DNA of 64,000 nucleotides from Undaria pinnatifida (taxonomy: Eukaryota; Sar; Phaeophyceae; Laminariales; Alariaceae): contig JABAKD010000013.1 of NCBI GenBank assembly GCA_012845835.1, positions 5,206,628-5,270,627 on the forward strand, given 5' to 3'. The notes beneath the pieces are model-generated. The model was not told the origin of the DNA and did not search any database. It saw nothing but the letters and a program-made list of their open reading frames with translations. A program made the position numbers and the translations under genes. Shown piece by piece: positions 55,005 to 64,000 of the stretch. The stretch's first letter is position 1, and every line of letters begins with the position of its first letter.

Positions 55005-55450
55005 TATATGTGTGTGTGTGTTCTTGACATTAAACCGTTCTTCTACTCGTCGACATCCAGCACACCCAGTGTGCGTACTGATTCTTCACCCTAGAAAGAT
55101 CAGCTCTGTGGTCACAAGCCACGACACAGAGATAATGCATCGTAATGCATTCGACAACGCAATGTCATGCCCTAGTACTGGGTACGACAGGCACAACATA
55201 CATACGTCAGCAACAGAAATACATTGGAAGAGAGAAATACGAAATAAACAAAAACAAAAACAAAAACAAACAACAAAAACAAAATAAGAAAACAAATAAA
55301 AACAAAGATAAAAATAAAACAAAAAATGAAACAAACAAAACGAAGGGGAAATCGAAGAAACAACCCAACCGGAAAGGAGAGCCAAAGCTCGGAAAAGAAA
55401 CATAATAAAATGAAATAAAATAAAGTAAAGTAAAACTAAAATAAGATAAT
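55005..55450 (+). mobile_element. family G retroposon with A-rich tail
   Basis: GTGTGTTCTTGACATTAAAC, TCGACATCCAGCACACCCAG, TGTGCGTACTGATTCTTCAC and CTCTGTGGTCACAAGCCACG, then about 120 bp, then an A-rich tail of AAAAC and AAAT words (55240-55450). Head plus A-rich tail is the plan seen in the nested copy at 59.7 kb. Confidence 0.7.
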
Positions 55451-55599
55451 CCGAACACGAGCCAAAAACCTGGACACGCAAGGAGGTTTATATATGAACG
55501 GCGGGACATACATATATAGATCTAATGTACCTGCCTGGCAAACACTATAAGCCTTTTTTGTACTTGGTTAGTCATTAATCGTGTCATTTTTGCTCTCCA

Positions 55600-55890
55600 G
55601 CCAAACTCGTAGTGAGAGCTTTTACTTTCAGCATCCTTCTGGACTAGCCGTGGTCACAGGTGTTTTCTCTTTTTCTCCCCGGCACTCGACTTTTTTATCG
55701 TACATATATCATGGGGTTCAGCATTCCCACTTTTCATCTTGTTCAGCTCCTCGATTTTCGTCGAATTTTGCTAAAGTCGCGCCTCTCGCGCTTCCCGACG
55801 CTCGTCGTTTTTTCACGCGGAGTGAAAAATTCCCTACGATACGAGCAAGAGCATGCACTCGGTGAGACTCGGACCCACGGCCTTGGCGTT
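55600..55890 (-). mobile_element. tRNA-headed SINE, diverged
   Basis: CATCCTTCTGGACTAGCCGT, GGTCACAGGTGTTTTCTC, TTATCGTACATATATCATGG, CTCCTCGATTTTCGTCGAAT, CTCTCGCGCTTCCCGACG and GTGAGACTCGGACCCACGG (B-box region). Confidence 0.7.
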
Positions 55891-55914
55891 AGTAGCTATT
55901 CACCCCAAACAGGC

Positions 55915-56340
55915 CGGTGCCGTGCTAGCGCAATATGACCGCCTTATAGAGGGAAGCCCGCTTATTCTTTCCTGGTTTTCACTCCCATTCCCCACTCATG
56001 CCAAGCGATTTTGACCTCCTTGTAGAGGGGTCCAATAGGGCGGTGGCGCGTGCTAGCGCAATATGACCGCCTTATAGAGGGAAGCCCGCTTATTAATTCC
56101 AGGTTTTCACTAGCAGTCCCATTCCCCACTCATGCCGAGCGATTTTGACCGCCTTGTAGAGGGATCCAATAGGGCGGTGGCGTGTGCTAGCGCAATATGA
56201 CCGCCTTATAGATGGAAGCCCGCTTACTAATTCCAGGCTTTCACTAATAGTCCCATTCCCCACTTATGCCAAGCGAGTTTGACCGCCTTGTAGAGGGATA
56301 CCGCCGTACTCTGACCGCCTTGTTGGGGCATCCCTACTGC
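55915..56340 (+). repeat. family E array, three ~130-bp units
   Basis: TAGCGCAATATGACCGCCTT occurs at about 55926, 56054 and 56188. Each unit has GGAAGCCCGCTTA(T/C)T, CATTCCCCACTCATGCC and CCAATAGGGCGGTGGCG. It is followed by the E end GACCGCCTTGTTGGGGCATC. Confidence 0.75.
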
Positions 56341-56499
56341 GCTGTACTCCATCGGGGACGCTTATGCATGTCAGAACGCGGCTCACTTTTTGCGCGTCCG
56401 ATGTCAATGCGGCCTCGACAACTGGCCCTCAATCGAACATAAAACACAGCCACTACATACAGCAGAAGGGATGCCCCAACAAGGTGGCCTGGGTGAGGT

Positions 56500-56625
56500 G
56501 TGTATCCCGATGTAAGGCGCGGTCGAAATCGCTTTGGCGGGACTGGAATTGCACTCATAATCCGGAACGAATCAGGCGGCTTCCCTCTATAAGGCGGTCA
56601 TAGTGCTCTCGCACACCGCCGGCGT
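56500..56625 (-). repeat. family E copy, partial
   Basis: GTAAGGCGCGGTCGAAATCG, TTTGGCGGGACTGGAATTGC, CTCATAATCCGGAACGAATC and TATAAGGCGGTCATAGTGCT. Confidence 0.65.
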
Positions 56626-56720
56626 GGGACCCCCACTGCTGTCTCCAGTAAAATGCCAAGTGCATGCAGACATCAATGTATACATATATGACACCCACCG
56701 ATGTATTATAAAACGTACAA

Positions 56721-56990
56721 AATACACTCCATCCAGCTGTGAGATCGAAGGTTTCGTCGAAACTCTCATCTTTGCAAGCTGTGTGTGATACTCCGATCGC
56801 GCGCATTACTGGGTGTTGTGTGCCCTCATTAAGGATATATTCGTATAGGTCGGCGACTCCCCTTGGAGCTACAGCAGTGTGGCTTGTGCCAGGGCCAACA
56901 GGGTGGCGATCATCAATCAATCTGTGCGCGGAAACTGTAAAAAATCCTGATGTGTCAGCATCGAAGCTTGCTTTGAAAGCGTGCTGAGAG
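56721..56990 (-). repeat. family H copy with ~150-bp shared flank
   Basis: The minus strand reads SHTACKDESFDETFDLTAGW; the AAGCTGTGTGTGATACTCCG part is intact. The flank GTCGGCGACTCCCCTTGGAG, CAGGGCCAACAGGGTGGCGA and CTGTGCGCGGAAACTGTAAA matches 36840-36925, so the mobile unit is longer than the H core. Confidence 0.7.
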
Positions 56991-57109
56991 CGATCATAAC
57001 AAGCACAACCGCCCGGTACATAGAAGCGGTGCATACAGATATTGTACACGTAAAGACGACCGGTATGCCAATCTGGTGGTTTGTGACGACAGAGCTCGAC
57101 CCCCCTATG

Positions 57110-57410
57110 TGTGAGCTTCACGTTAAACTGATGTTTGCACCCGTCTACATCCAACACGCAGCCACCAGTGTCCGTGCCCACGCCTCTGTGGTCACAAACT
57201 ACGAGACAGAGATACACACACATAATTGCCAAAAGTGCGGCAATGTGGTTGTTTGGCCATGCCATGAGCCACAACGAACACGCGGGCGAAAAAAAAAGTT
57301 TTGCAGCACACACCAGACTATCTGCAAACAAAACAATGAGGGATCGGCACGGACACTGGTTGTGCTGGATGTAGATGGGTGGAAACATCAGTTTAACGTC
57401 AAGAACACAC
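57110..57410. mobile_element. two family G heads in inverted order
   Basis: CACGTTAAACTGATGTTTGC and GTCTACATCCAACACGCAGC (57120-57165) face GCTGGATGTAGATGGGTGGA and AACATCAGTTTAACGTCAAG (57371-57410). The pair spans a ~160-bp spacer. The 285-codon minus frame across it comes from the inverted repeats. Confidence 0.75.
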
Positions 57411-57990
57411 ACGCCAAGGAATCTCTAACCAAAATAAATCAACGGCTTATACGAGCTCCTCCTCGCAGCGTGGGTATGTAAGGCGGCACGAAAGGGCTGA
57501 CTTTTTCTCGCGGCAATAATGAAGACACTGATTGATGTGGTTGGGTAGAAAGAGCGTTTCATGTGAAGACAACACGACAACACACACGTACAGCGGCAGC
57601 AGTGGGGAGGGGGAGAGAAGAGCCTGCTTTGTGACCCCGGATCTGAGTTGCTTCTAGTGGGGAAGGAGAAAAAAAAAGAAAAAAAGTGCGAAGACAATGG
57701 TTAAATGAGAAAAAAATAAAAAAACGTGCGTGCTGGCCTCAAGGTTGATACCAGCATTAACGTAGTGAATGATGTACCTGGCAACCAACCAACGCAAAAT
57801 GTGAGCGGTTTCACGTGGAAGAGTCACAGCGCCAAGATAAGCAAGTCGAAACACCGCGAGCGAGCCGAAAATGCTTCGTTCATTTGACGGTCATCCATAA
57901 GCCGTGCACATTTATCTCATCTCCTTCTGATGAATCCTCCCCCCCCCCCCCCCCCCCCCTCCAGTATATTGCCATCTACGATATTACATA
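57411..57990. other. no gene recognised; weak G traces
   Basis: GAAGACACTGATTGATGTGG and TTGGGTAGAAAGAGCGTTTC (about 57522-57562) resemble antisense G. A poly-C run lies near 57940. Confidence 0.4.
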
Positions 57991-57999
57991 TGCTTAGTT

Positions 58000-58445
58000 T
58001 GTGTTGTCTTCACATTAAATGAACCGTTTCCACGTACCATACTATTAATATATACAAGTATATGCTTAGTTTGTGTTGTCTTATATACCCAACGACATCA
58101 GTGCACCCAGTGTCCTTGCCGATTCCTCACCCTAGAGAGAGATATTTATTTAGGTTTGCGTGTTGACTTCGGTAGAGCTCACCACTTTTTCGACAACATG
58201 GTTGACGCACACACTGTGTGCGAGACGAAGGGCGTTTCACCGTATAATGGTTGGTTTTTGCTTCTCATTGGGTTACAAGTAGGGTTAGCTGGGTACCATT
58301 ACGAGGGCATGTGTATATCATTTTTAGGAGCATGTCAACCATTTTTTTCTCGAATATCTGGTGAGGTGTACTCGTTGTCTTCGCCGTTATTTCAATACAC
58401 CAGCACACCCGGTGTCCGTGCTATTAATAGTCCTTCCTTCTGGGT
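58000..58445 (+). mobile_element. family G fragments
   Basis: TTTGTGTTGTCTTCACATTA (58000), TTTGTGTTGTCTTATATACC (58068) with CAGTGCACCCAGTGTCCTTG and CGATTCCTCACCCTAGAGAG, and CACCAGCACACCCGGTGTCC (58400). At least three incomplete heads lie in the same orientation. Confidence 0.55.
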
Positions 58446-58664
58446 GAGACGAAAAAAAAATATTAAAAAATTCCGGCTGACTAAAAATCAAATGTCAGCA
58501 GTATTGCTACGTACGAAACCGCCGACGTGACACGCGCGCGCGCAAAAAAAAAAAGAAAATAAAAACAGAAGTTCCACCGGTTTTCCGGCTAGGGCTTCTT
58601 GTCAGGTGTTTTAATGTGGCGTGACTGGTGCGGCTTCCATCGTGTTTGAAGAGCGATGATGACG

Positions 58665-58667
<3 letters not shown>

Positions 58668-58695
<28 letters not shown>

Positions 58696-58760
58696 ACAGC
58701 AACAGCAACAAACAACAGCCGTAGCGGCAGCAGCAGGGGCAGCAGTATTAGTAGTAGCAG
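58668..58760 (+). repeat. CAG microsatellite
   Basis: CAGCAGCAGCAGCAGCAG, then CAACAG/GCAGTAG variants, about 90 bp. One frame gives a Gln-rich string with no surrounding domain. Confidence 0.85.
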
Positions 58761-59327
58761 AGGAGCACGCGGATCGGCGTCCCCGACGCCATACGTACTC
58801 CTACCTAGATGGAAAGGCCAAGATGAAGACAAATTGGACAGCAGTTGGGATGTGTACGAATCGAGGGAATACTCTTTTTTTTTGTCAATTTTTGAGCTGT
58901 ATTTAGTGCGCACACCCCGCCCCTGTCTGGGCTCTCGAAAAGTGGAGCGTGGCGCTCGCAAAGAAAAAAAAAAAACGTGTCCCTCCTGGTAATAGATAGT
59001 ACAGCAGTACAGGACATATTTGTTCATTGACAACATCAGTATTGATCAGGAATAAGAAATACCGAACCAGGCTTGGTTTCTTCTTTAGTAGATGGTGCGT
59101 TCCACTCTTATGTTCCGCATAACGGCGCGTAGGTACCAGGTGTGATCGCCATGTAGCCCCAGCGCCAGCGACATGCCCGCCTTGGTCGCCCTATCTGCGG
59201 CGACAGCGTGGAAGGAGAGAGAAGCAACGCATTGTGTATCGTAGCGCACGTTGGCGATGGATGGAGAATTTTCACACAAAAGTACGCTTCTTACGTTGAC
59301 GGTACAGTACTATTGCGGTCACCGCCG

Positions 59328-59405
59328 TTAAAGAAAGCCCCAAAACCCCTCCTTATACTAATTCCAAGTAATGTGTTTTCTCAAAAACGGGTACAGGGGC
59401 GTTAA
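59328..59405 (-). mobile_element. family F mini-element, both TTAA present
   Basis: TTAAAGAAAGCCCCAAAACC, CCTCCTTATACTAATTCCAA and CAGGGGCGTTAA; 78 bp between and including TTAA words. Confidence 0.75.
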
Positions 59406-59584
59406 TTAAGCGGGAAGTTCTGTAAGCTCCACCATAGAGGCCTATTTTTTTCTGAGTGTTTTTAATTTTGATCTCACTGTTAATTTCTATCTAGACGTAC
59501 CTTGTGAACGAGCCGTGTGGCCATAATAGATCGTAGTGTCGTCCCTTCCCCCCAGTGTCATATTTAGAAAAATGATGAATTCGC

Positions 59585-59655
59585 TTCAGCTGTGAGATCG
59601 ACCAAAAATGTTTTTTTTAATCAAAACTCAGCTTTGCAAGCTGCGTGTGAAGATT
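59585..59655 (-). repeat. family H copy, broken
   Basis: CTTCAGCTGTGAGATCGACC, then a T run, then CAAAACTCAGCTTTGCAAGC and TGCGTGTGAAGATTATAC. Confidence 0.6.
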
Positions 59656-59659
59656 ATAC

Positions 59660-60105
59660 GTGCCTTCATTTTTCACAGCGCAGAAGGTTCAGCATTCCCG
59701 AAAAGCTGGGCATTTTCCATCTGATTTTGCTAACTCACGCTCTCGCGCCTTGTTTTTCTTTTTCTTCTTCTTCTTTTTTATGGTCTGGTACTTTTTTTTG
59801 TGTTCTCGTGCCCGGTGCGCTAGCATTTTATATGCCGTGCCTTGATTCGTTGCGATTGTTTGGTTTACTGTCTCACGAGAGTCTGTGACCACAGAAATTT
59901 GCATCTCGCTAGGAAGAATCAGCACGGACACTCTGGGTGTACCGTTGTCGTTGGGTAGAAAGAACGATGAAATATGAAGACCCGACACACACGCGCTCTC
60001 GCGCTTTCCGCCGGTCAATCAATGCCCGCACAAGATAAAGTCGCAGCGAGTATGTAAGAGTATGCACTCGAGGGGGGCTCGAACAAGCAAAATCGACCTT
60101 CTTAG
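59660..60105 (-). mobile_element. tRNA-headed SINE split by a G retroposon
   Basis: The 3' part (GTGCCTTCATTTTTCACAGC to TTGCTAACTCACGCTCTCGC) stops at 59748. Its expected continuation, CGCTCTCGCGCTTTCCGCCG, resumes at 59994 and runs to the B-box region GGGGGGCTCGAACAAGC. Confidence 0.75.
59749..59993 (-). mobile_element. family G retroposon inserted with an 11-bp target duplication
   Basis: CGCTCTCGCGC flanks it at 59738-59748 and 59994-60004. On the minus strand it begins with CGTGTGTGTCGGGTC, carries CCCAGAGTGTCCGTGCTGAT and TTTCTGTGGTCACAGACTC, and ends in an A-rich tail (AAGAAGAAGAAGAAAAAG). A-rich tail plus duplication is the signature of LINE-driven insertion. Confidence 0.8.
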
Positions 60106-60119
60106 AGCACTATGTAGGG

Positions 60120-60300
60120 TCCTCCATAACGGCGGTGTGGTGTGCCAGATCAATATGACCGCCTTATAGAGGGAAGCCGCCTTGCTCATTCCAGGTTGTG
60201 AGTGCAATGTTTCCCCAATTACGGCTTATGAAGCGATTCTGACTGCCTTGTATGAAGTTACCACCTTACTAAGCCCGCCTGATTGGGAACTCCTACCGCA
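60120..60300 (+). repeat. family E copy, partial
   Basis: TCCTCCATAACGGCGGTGTG, GTGCCAGATCAATATGACCG, GAGGGAAGCCGCCTTGCTCA, CCAGGTTGTGAGTGCAATG and GATTGGGAACTCCTACCGC. Confidence 0.65.
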
Positions 60301-61001
60301 GGTATGAGGGTAACCCACTAGACCACCGGAGACGACGATACACAGCGATGAGGGCAACGATCACAGGTAGCGACGACGGTCAGGTGGATGTGCTCCATTA
60401 TGATCCCGGAAACCAGCGGCGACACACACAGCGATCGCGGTAAGATGGTTTTGGCTCCACCATCGAGTCACCACCCTGATTAACAGTCTCGATATTTCCT
60501 CCGCCGTTACCCCCCCCCCGTCCCAGTCACATGTCATGATGCTGGTGTTGAGCGCTCTACCTCTGCGACCGGTACAGCAGTGTATACAGCAGTTCAACAA
60601 GCGGCACCACTACAAGAAAAAAAAAAAATGATAAGGAAATGTTAAAATCCTACGTGAATGTTCATGCAGAAATTCTTAGTTTTTTATCGCGCCAGGTTCA
60701 AAGTCTCACGTGTGTGTCCGGCAATAATTGCCGTACCACTCTGTCCCGGAATATAAGAAATCTTTGCACATTAATACTGAAACAAAACGTTGCTTATGGT
60801 TTCGGATAGAGTGGTATGTATGTCGAAGGGTTTTCTTATATTTGGGTTTGTATTCCTAGACTAATCTCTCAGTGTTAATAAAATGAATTTCTCGTTTTTC
60901 GTGCAGAAAAGTCCAGCTAAGTTTTCTCATTAATTCCCAATGTCTGCACCCTTTCTTTATTTTTTTGCCACTGAACTTTTTTCCCTTATGCAAAATTCCC
61001 G
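60301..61001. other. no gene recognised
   Basis: A run of Cs near 60510 and an A run near 60616. Short frames only. Confidence 0.4.
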
Positions 61002-61390
61002 GGTAGTTTGTCTCCAAAAACGTGGGTGCAATTTGAATGGCTGCGATGCTCTTTTTCCTCTGCTAATTCCAAGTAGTTTGTCTCCAAAAACGTGGGTGCA
61101 ATTTCAATGGCTGTGATACATTGTTTCCCTATGCTAATTCCAAGTAGTTCGTCCACGAAAACGTGGGTGCAATTTGAATGGCTCCGATATATTTTTTCCT
61201 GTGCTAATTCCAAGTAGTATGTCTCCAAAAACGTGGGTGCAATTTGAAAGGCTGTGATTTTTTTTTCCCCAGATGCTAACTCCAAGTAGTTTGTCTCCAA
61301 AAACGTGGGCGCCATTTGAATGGCTGTGATCTTTTTCTTCCCACGCTACGACCTGCAAGTGGTTTATCTCCGAAAGCGTGGGTGCAGTTC
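61002..61390 (+). repeat. satellite S, young ~63-bp array of six units
   Basis: Each unit has CCAAGTAGTTTGTCTCCAAA, then AACGTGGGTGCAATTTGAAT, then GGCTGTGAT and a T-rich end. Starts lie near 61009, 61070, 61140, 61209, 61283 and 61355. The core GTCTCCAAAAACGTGGGTGC is the conserved form of the degenerate S cores at 8.7-13.9 kb. Confidence 0.85.
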
Positions 61391-61452
61391 GAGTATGGCT
61401 GTGAGTGTTGTCATGTAGTTTTATAGTCAGTGACTGGCACGCCTGTACATGC

Positions 61453-61733
61453 AGCGTGCTACGATATCGGCACTAAGGTATACCTCTTTTTGGCGAAAAT
61501 GTTTTCTGAATGACGCGGCTTCTTAACCCCAAATCGTCGGAAATTAAACATTTCCGTTGATGGTTATCGTTTGTATGCCTAAGCCAGGGGATTTTTCATC
61601 CGGGATCATAGCAGTTACCGTATGATTTTTCTCCACGATCCTTTCTTTTTTTGAATTTTCAAGCTTCCTGATGTGATTGAGGGACCCAAGAAGAAAAAAA
61701 AAGAAAAACGTGAACCTCTGTCGTGGAGCGCGT
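61453..61733 (+). mobile_element. family A element (A-14)
   Basis: Ends GCAGCGTGCTACGATATCGG and ACCTCTGTCGTGGAGCGCG. Landmarks ATGTTTTCTGAATGACGCGG, CTTAACCCCAAATCGTCGG and AGGGGATTTTTCATCCGGG. It directly follows the S array. Confidence 0.75.
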
Positions 61734-61754
61734 TTAAGTAAAAAAAACGTGAAC

Positions 61755-61855
61755 CTCGACAGATCACAATCTACTGTCGTAGATCATCTACTGTTGTAGA
61801 TAATCTACTGTTGTAAATCATCTACTACTGTAGATCATCTAGATTATAAATCTGG
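61755..61855 (+). repeat. repeat R-like short units
   Basis: TAGATCATCTACTGTTGTAG repeats with a ~20-bp period about four times. A related AGATCATACAGATC patch is at 62105-62230. Confidence 0.7.
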
Positions 61856-61894
61856 CCCCCCGGTATCAGGGTATTGATCAAAAATCATTTCGGG

Positions 61895-62050
61895 TATCGA
61901 TCTCACAGCTGACGAGGATTTTCTCGTTTTTTTTTTTTTTGAAATACCCAGTCGTACGCGCGGTCGGAGAAAACCCACACAGCTTGCAGATATGAGTTTC
62001 GACGAAGTCTTCGATCTCACAGCTGGAGTGTGTTTTAATTTTTTGTAATA
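61895..62050 (+). repeat. family H copy, open reading
   Basis: GTACGCGCGGTCGGAGAAAA, then TQLADMSFDEVFDLTAGVCF. A second fragment, ATCGATCTCACAGCTGACGA, lies just upstream. Confidence 0.7.
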
Positions 62051-62429
62051 TGTTGTGCATGATCTGTGCTGTACAGATCCAACCCAGCACACGTGTACTA
62101 CAAGTAGATCATACAGATCATCTGCCTACCACCGGGCAACATTATCTATATACCATCGAGGTCATATAGACCAGAGATCTGTGTGTCTTGAAGGACACAG
62201 ATCATACAGATCGCTGCTCTGATCTGTTAGACTTATATACATCTCCTCCCCCCACGTGATACAGCAGGTGTCCGCGCTTAAGAAATCCGTTTGTGTATAA
62301 GCCGTTTGCAAGAAAAAGAGGCGTTTTTCCTCACGACAGAACTAAGAAAAGTTTACCTGCATAAAAAACGGGGAGCCAGCCAGGGCCGGGTGCCAGACGA
62401 CAGCGCCCTCTTATGTATATTTGGCCCAT

Positions 62430-62580
62430 AGCAGCCTGTGCTCATTGGTGTCTCGTAGTTTGTGGCCACAAAGCTCGTCTCTATAGAAGGAATCAGCACG
62501 GACACTGGTTGTGCTGGATGTAGATGGGTGGAAATCTATCAGTTGGACGGGAAGAACACGCACACACATTGGCGGTTCAC
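62430..62580 (-). mobile_element. family G head fragment
   Basis: GTAGTTTGTGGCCACAAAGC, GAATCAGCACGGACACTGGT, GTGCTGGATGTAGATGGGTG and GGACGGGAAGAACACGCAC. Confidence 0.6.
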
Positions 62581-62761
62581 TAATTTAGAATTTGAGCCTC
62601 CATGCCAAATTCATTGGCTCTTACGGTTGGGGAGCGGGGACGCCTTCTGTGTACACGTTACGGCCCACGCGCCCTCTCAACCTGCTAACCAAGCTCTATT
62701 AATACTATACGAGAGTATGGTAGTGAGGACAACACTTAGACTCTCTAGTAAAAAAACGCGG

Positions 62762-62935
62762 TGGGATGTGGGGGGTGCAGCAGATTCTAAGAATTTTCTG
62801 AGCTCCTAGCATGAGGAGCTAGCTCAACGTCTCACCGGACCTAAACACGCCTTCGAAGGAATTCAAATCGCGCAATCCAGTCCGAACAACACTTCTGTGC
62901 ACTAAGAAGTCCGTGTTACACAAATAATTGCTCTC
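62762..62935 (-). mobile_element. family B fragment
   Basis: GGGATGTGGGGGGTGCAGCA, GAGCTCCTAGCATGAGGAGC, CACGCCTTCGAAGGAATTC and CGCGCAATCCAGTCCG. Confidence 0.6.
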
Positions 62936-62939
62936 GTCG

Positions 62940-63815
62940 AAGTGTCAGACCTCAACCGGGTAGGTAGCTCCCCCGCTTGAGGATGTCGACCGGCCGGAGA
63001 CGTTGGGCCAAAAAAAAGTGCAAAGTCCCTGCCGCAGGATGGCCCACATGGGGTTGGTTTAGATCGCAGCATTATGTTTGCTGTGTTGGCCCGTCCTCCG
63101 TGATAGCCACACCACCTGCACGTCGTAGTTTCATCGAGGCCCCTGTCGCCTCGAGCCACGATCGACAGCTCGGATGTATAACCATATCTATGTGTGATTT
63201 TTCTCGGCTCGCCAAAATCGCCGGAAAAAAAAAATGCTCTGCGCGTCTAGAGTATTTTGTACGTGGTCCGGTTAGACAGGGGGTCCGAAAGCAAAAAAGA
63301 GCGCGAGTGAGACGCACCCCCGACCCAAATGCCATCACTCGCTTAGAACCACCTCGCCCTGCATCCAGTCCAATGTACGCGGTTCGTTACATCTTGGAGA
63401 CCAGCACCCCCGCCTCGCGCATTTTTCTCGCGAGCTTCAAAATAATCGGAAAAGGATTCTAATGTGCGTGCAGGTATTTTCCATGGCTACTTTACATCAC
63501 GTTCCGAAAAACGAGAAAGAACGCGACCGAGTGAAGTAGCCCGAATCTGATGCCAAAACCATGCGCTGACCGGCCTCGCCAAGCCTTGCGACCTGCCAGA
63601 GGGGTCATCTACGCAACGCAGTCGTGGCCGCTGTGTATCGGGTGCGAACAGCCTCAAGCATGGGCTAAAAGACGCAATGAGCACCTTTGTGCCTGGACCT
63701 ATTTGCATCTGCATTGCGAACAAGAACAAGAGGGTTCGAGAGAGTGACGTAGTATGCAGCCCGGTGCCATCATGCACACACATCTACATCGCGCCGTATC
63801 ACAGGCATGTATAAA
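62940..63815. other. low-repeat stretch, no gene recognised
   Basis: A 161-codon plus frame (62977-63462) and shorter ones have no motif. Composition is near the window average. Confidence 0.35.
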
Positions 63816-63817
63816 TG

Positions 63818-64000
63818 AGCCGGTCGCCCCGGTGGCGTATCAGGTTATCCTCGAGCCTGGTATAGGTCATTTTCGTGACTTCGAATCCCCCCGAGTGCAT
63901 ACTCGTATAAATTCGTGGGGACTTGACCTTGCGGAAAGCGCGAGAGCGTGAGTTAGCAACAACACTCAATGAAAAATCGACAAGCAGTGGGATTTGCTGA
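63818..64000 (+). mobile_element. tRNA-headed SINE, cut by the window end
   Basis: GTCGCCCCGGTGGCGTATCA (A-box region), GTGACTTCGAATCCCCC (B box), ACTCGTATAAATTCGTGGGG, GCGGAAAGCGCGAGAGCGTG and CGACAAGCAGTGGGATTTGC follow the 44.1-kb copy. Confidence 0.8.

Noticed and set aside
56555-57412. 285-codon minus frame
   Set aside because: It is built from E, H and inverted G repeats, with no domain.

Overview
The window looks like nuclear DNA of a eukaryote and is made almost entirely of repeats. No intact protein-coding gene is recognisable: there are no operons, no dense long ORFs, no rRNA, and no fully folding tRNA. The only sequence I can assign to a known gene is a 180-bp frameshifted piece of cbbX (red-type Rubisco activase) at 32259-32438 on the minus strand. 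It is AT-rich like plastid DNA. CbbX belongs to red-lineage plastids and to proteobacteria, so the likeliest source is a photosynthetic eukaryote of the red plastid lineage (red alga, brown alga or other ochrophyte, haptophyte or cryptophyte). I cannot name the species. A second weak trace at 37880-38103 (minus) resembles the start of a PIF/Harbinger-type transposase.

I sorted the repeats by eye into families; the letters are mine. A: about 270-295 bp MITE-like element with ends GCGTGCTACGATAGAGGT / ACCTCTATCGTAGCACGC. B: about 255-320 bp, ends GAGTCATCCCACGGTAGGGG, with internal palindromes. C: about 265-310 bp, ends CCAAGGCTACGGTAGGGGGG. D: about 130-140 bp, GCGCCAGCTAGCG near one end. E: GACCGCCTTATATCGGGATA-type element with AAGGCGGT/ACCGCCTT arms and a tRNA-like half. 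F: about 80-95 bp element bounded by TTAA. G: retroposon head with CGGCACGGACACTGGTTGTG (antisense) and an A-rich tail. H: about 100-bp repeat that can be read as TQLAKMSFDKIFDLTAGVYF. I: tRNA-like palindromic repeat. J: a short dispersed repeat that hosts a D copy. R: AGATCATCTAGATC-type repeats. One tRNA-headed SINE family is also present. S: a degenerate satellite of about 65 bp.

Layout: 0-10 kb holds A, B, E and F elements, a perfect 147-bp tandem duplication, a heptamer array and a GGGTC-type array. 8.7-13.9 kb is dominated by satellite S, split by A, B and C elements. 17-21 kb holds a long CCGT/CCGA microsatellite, a 24-bp minisatellite, a 175-bp triplication and a 116-bp satellite. 21-34 kb is a patchwork of nested A/B/C/E/F elements with a 42-bp higher-order array and the cbbX insertion. 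35-48 kb has a 1.05-kb foldback structure, CAG-rich duplications, a satellite of about 210 bp and many H copies. 49-53 kb holds GATA, GGGTC and CAA arrays and a satellite of about 310 bp. 54-64 kb is rich in SINE, E, G and H copies.

The best evidence is nesting, which gives relative ages: B inside F (7.2 kb), I inside A (10.4 kb), B inside A (21.6 kb), plastid DNA inside B (32.3 kb), D inside J (44.9 kb), F inside A (46.3 kb) and G inside a SINE with an 11-bp target-site duplication (59.7 kb). All family boundaries come from reading by eye, without alignment software, so ends may be off by tens of bases.
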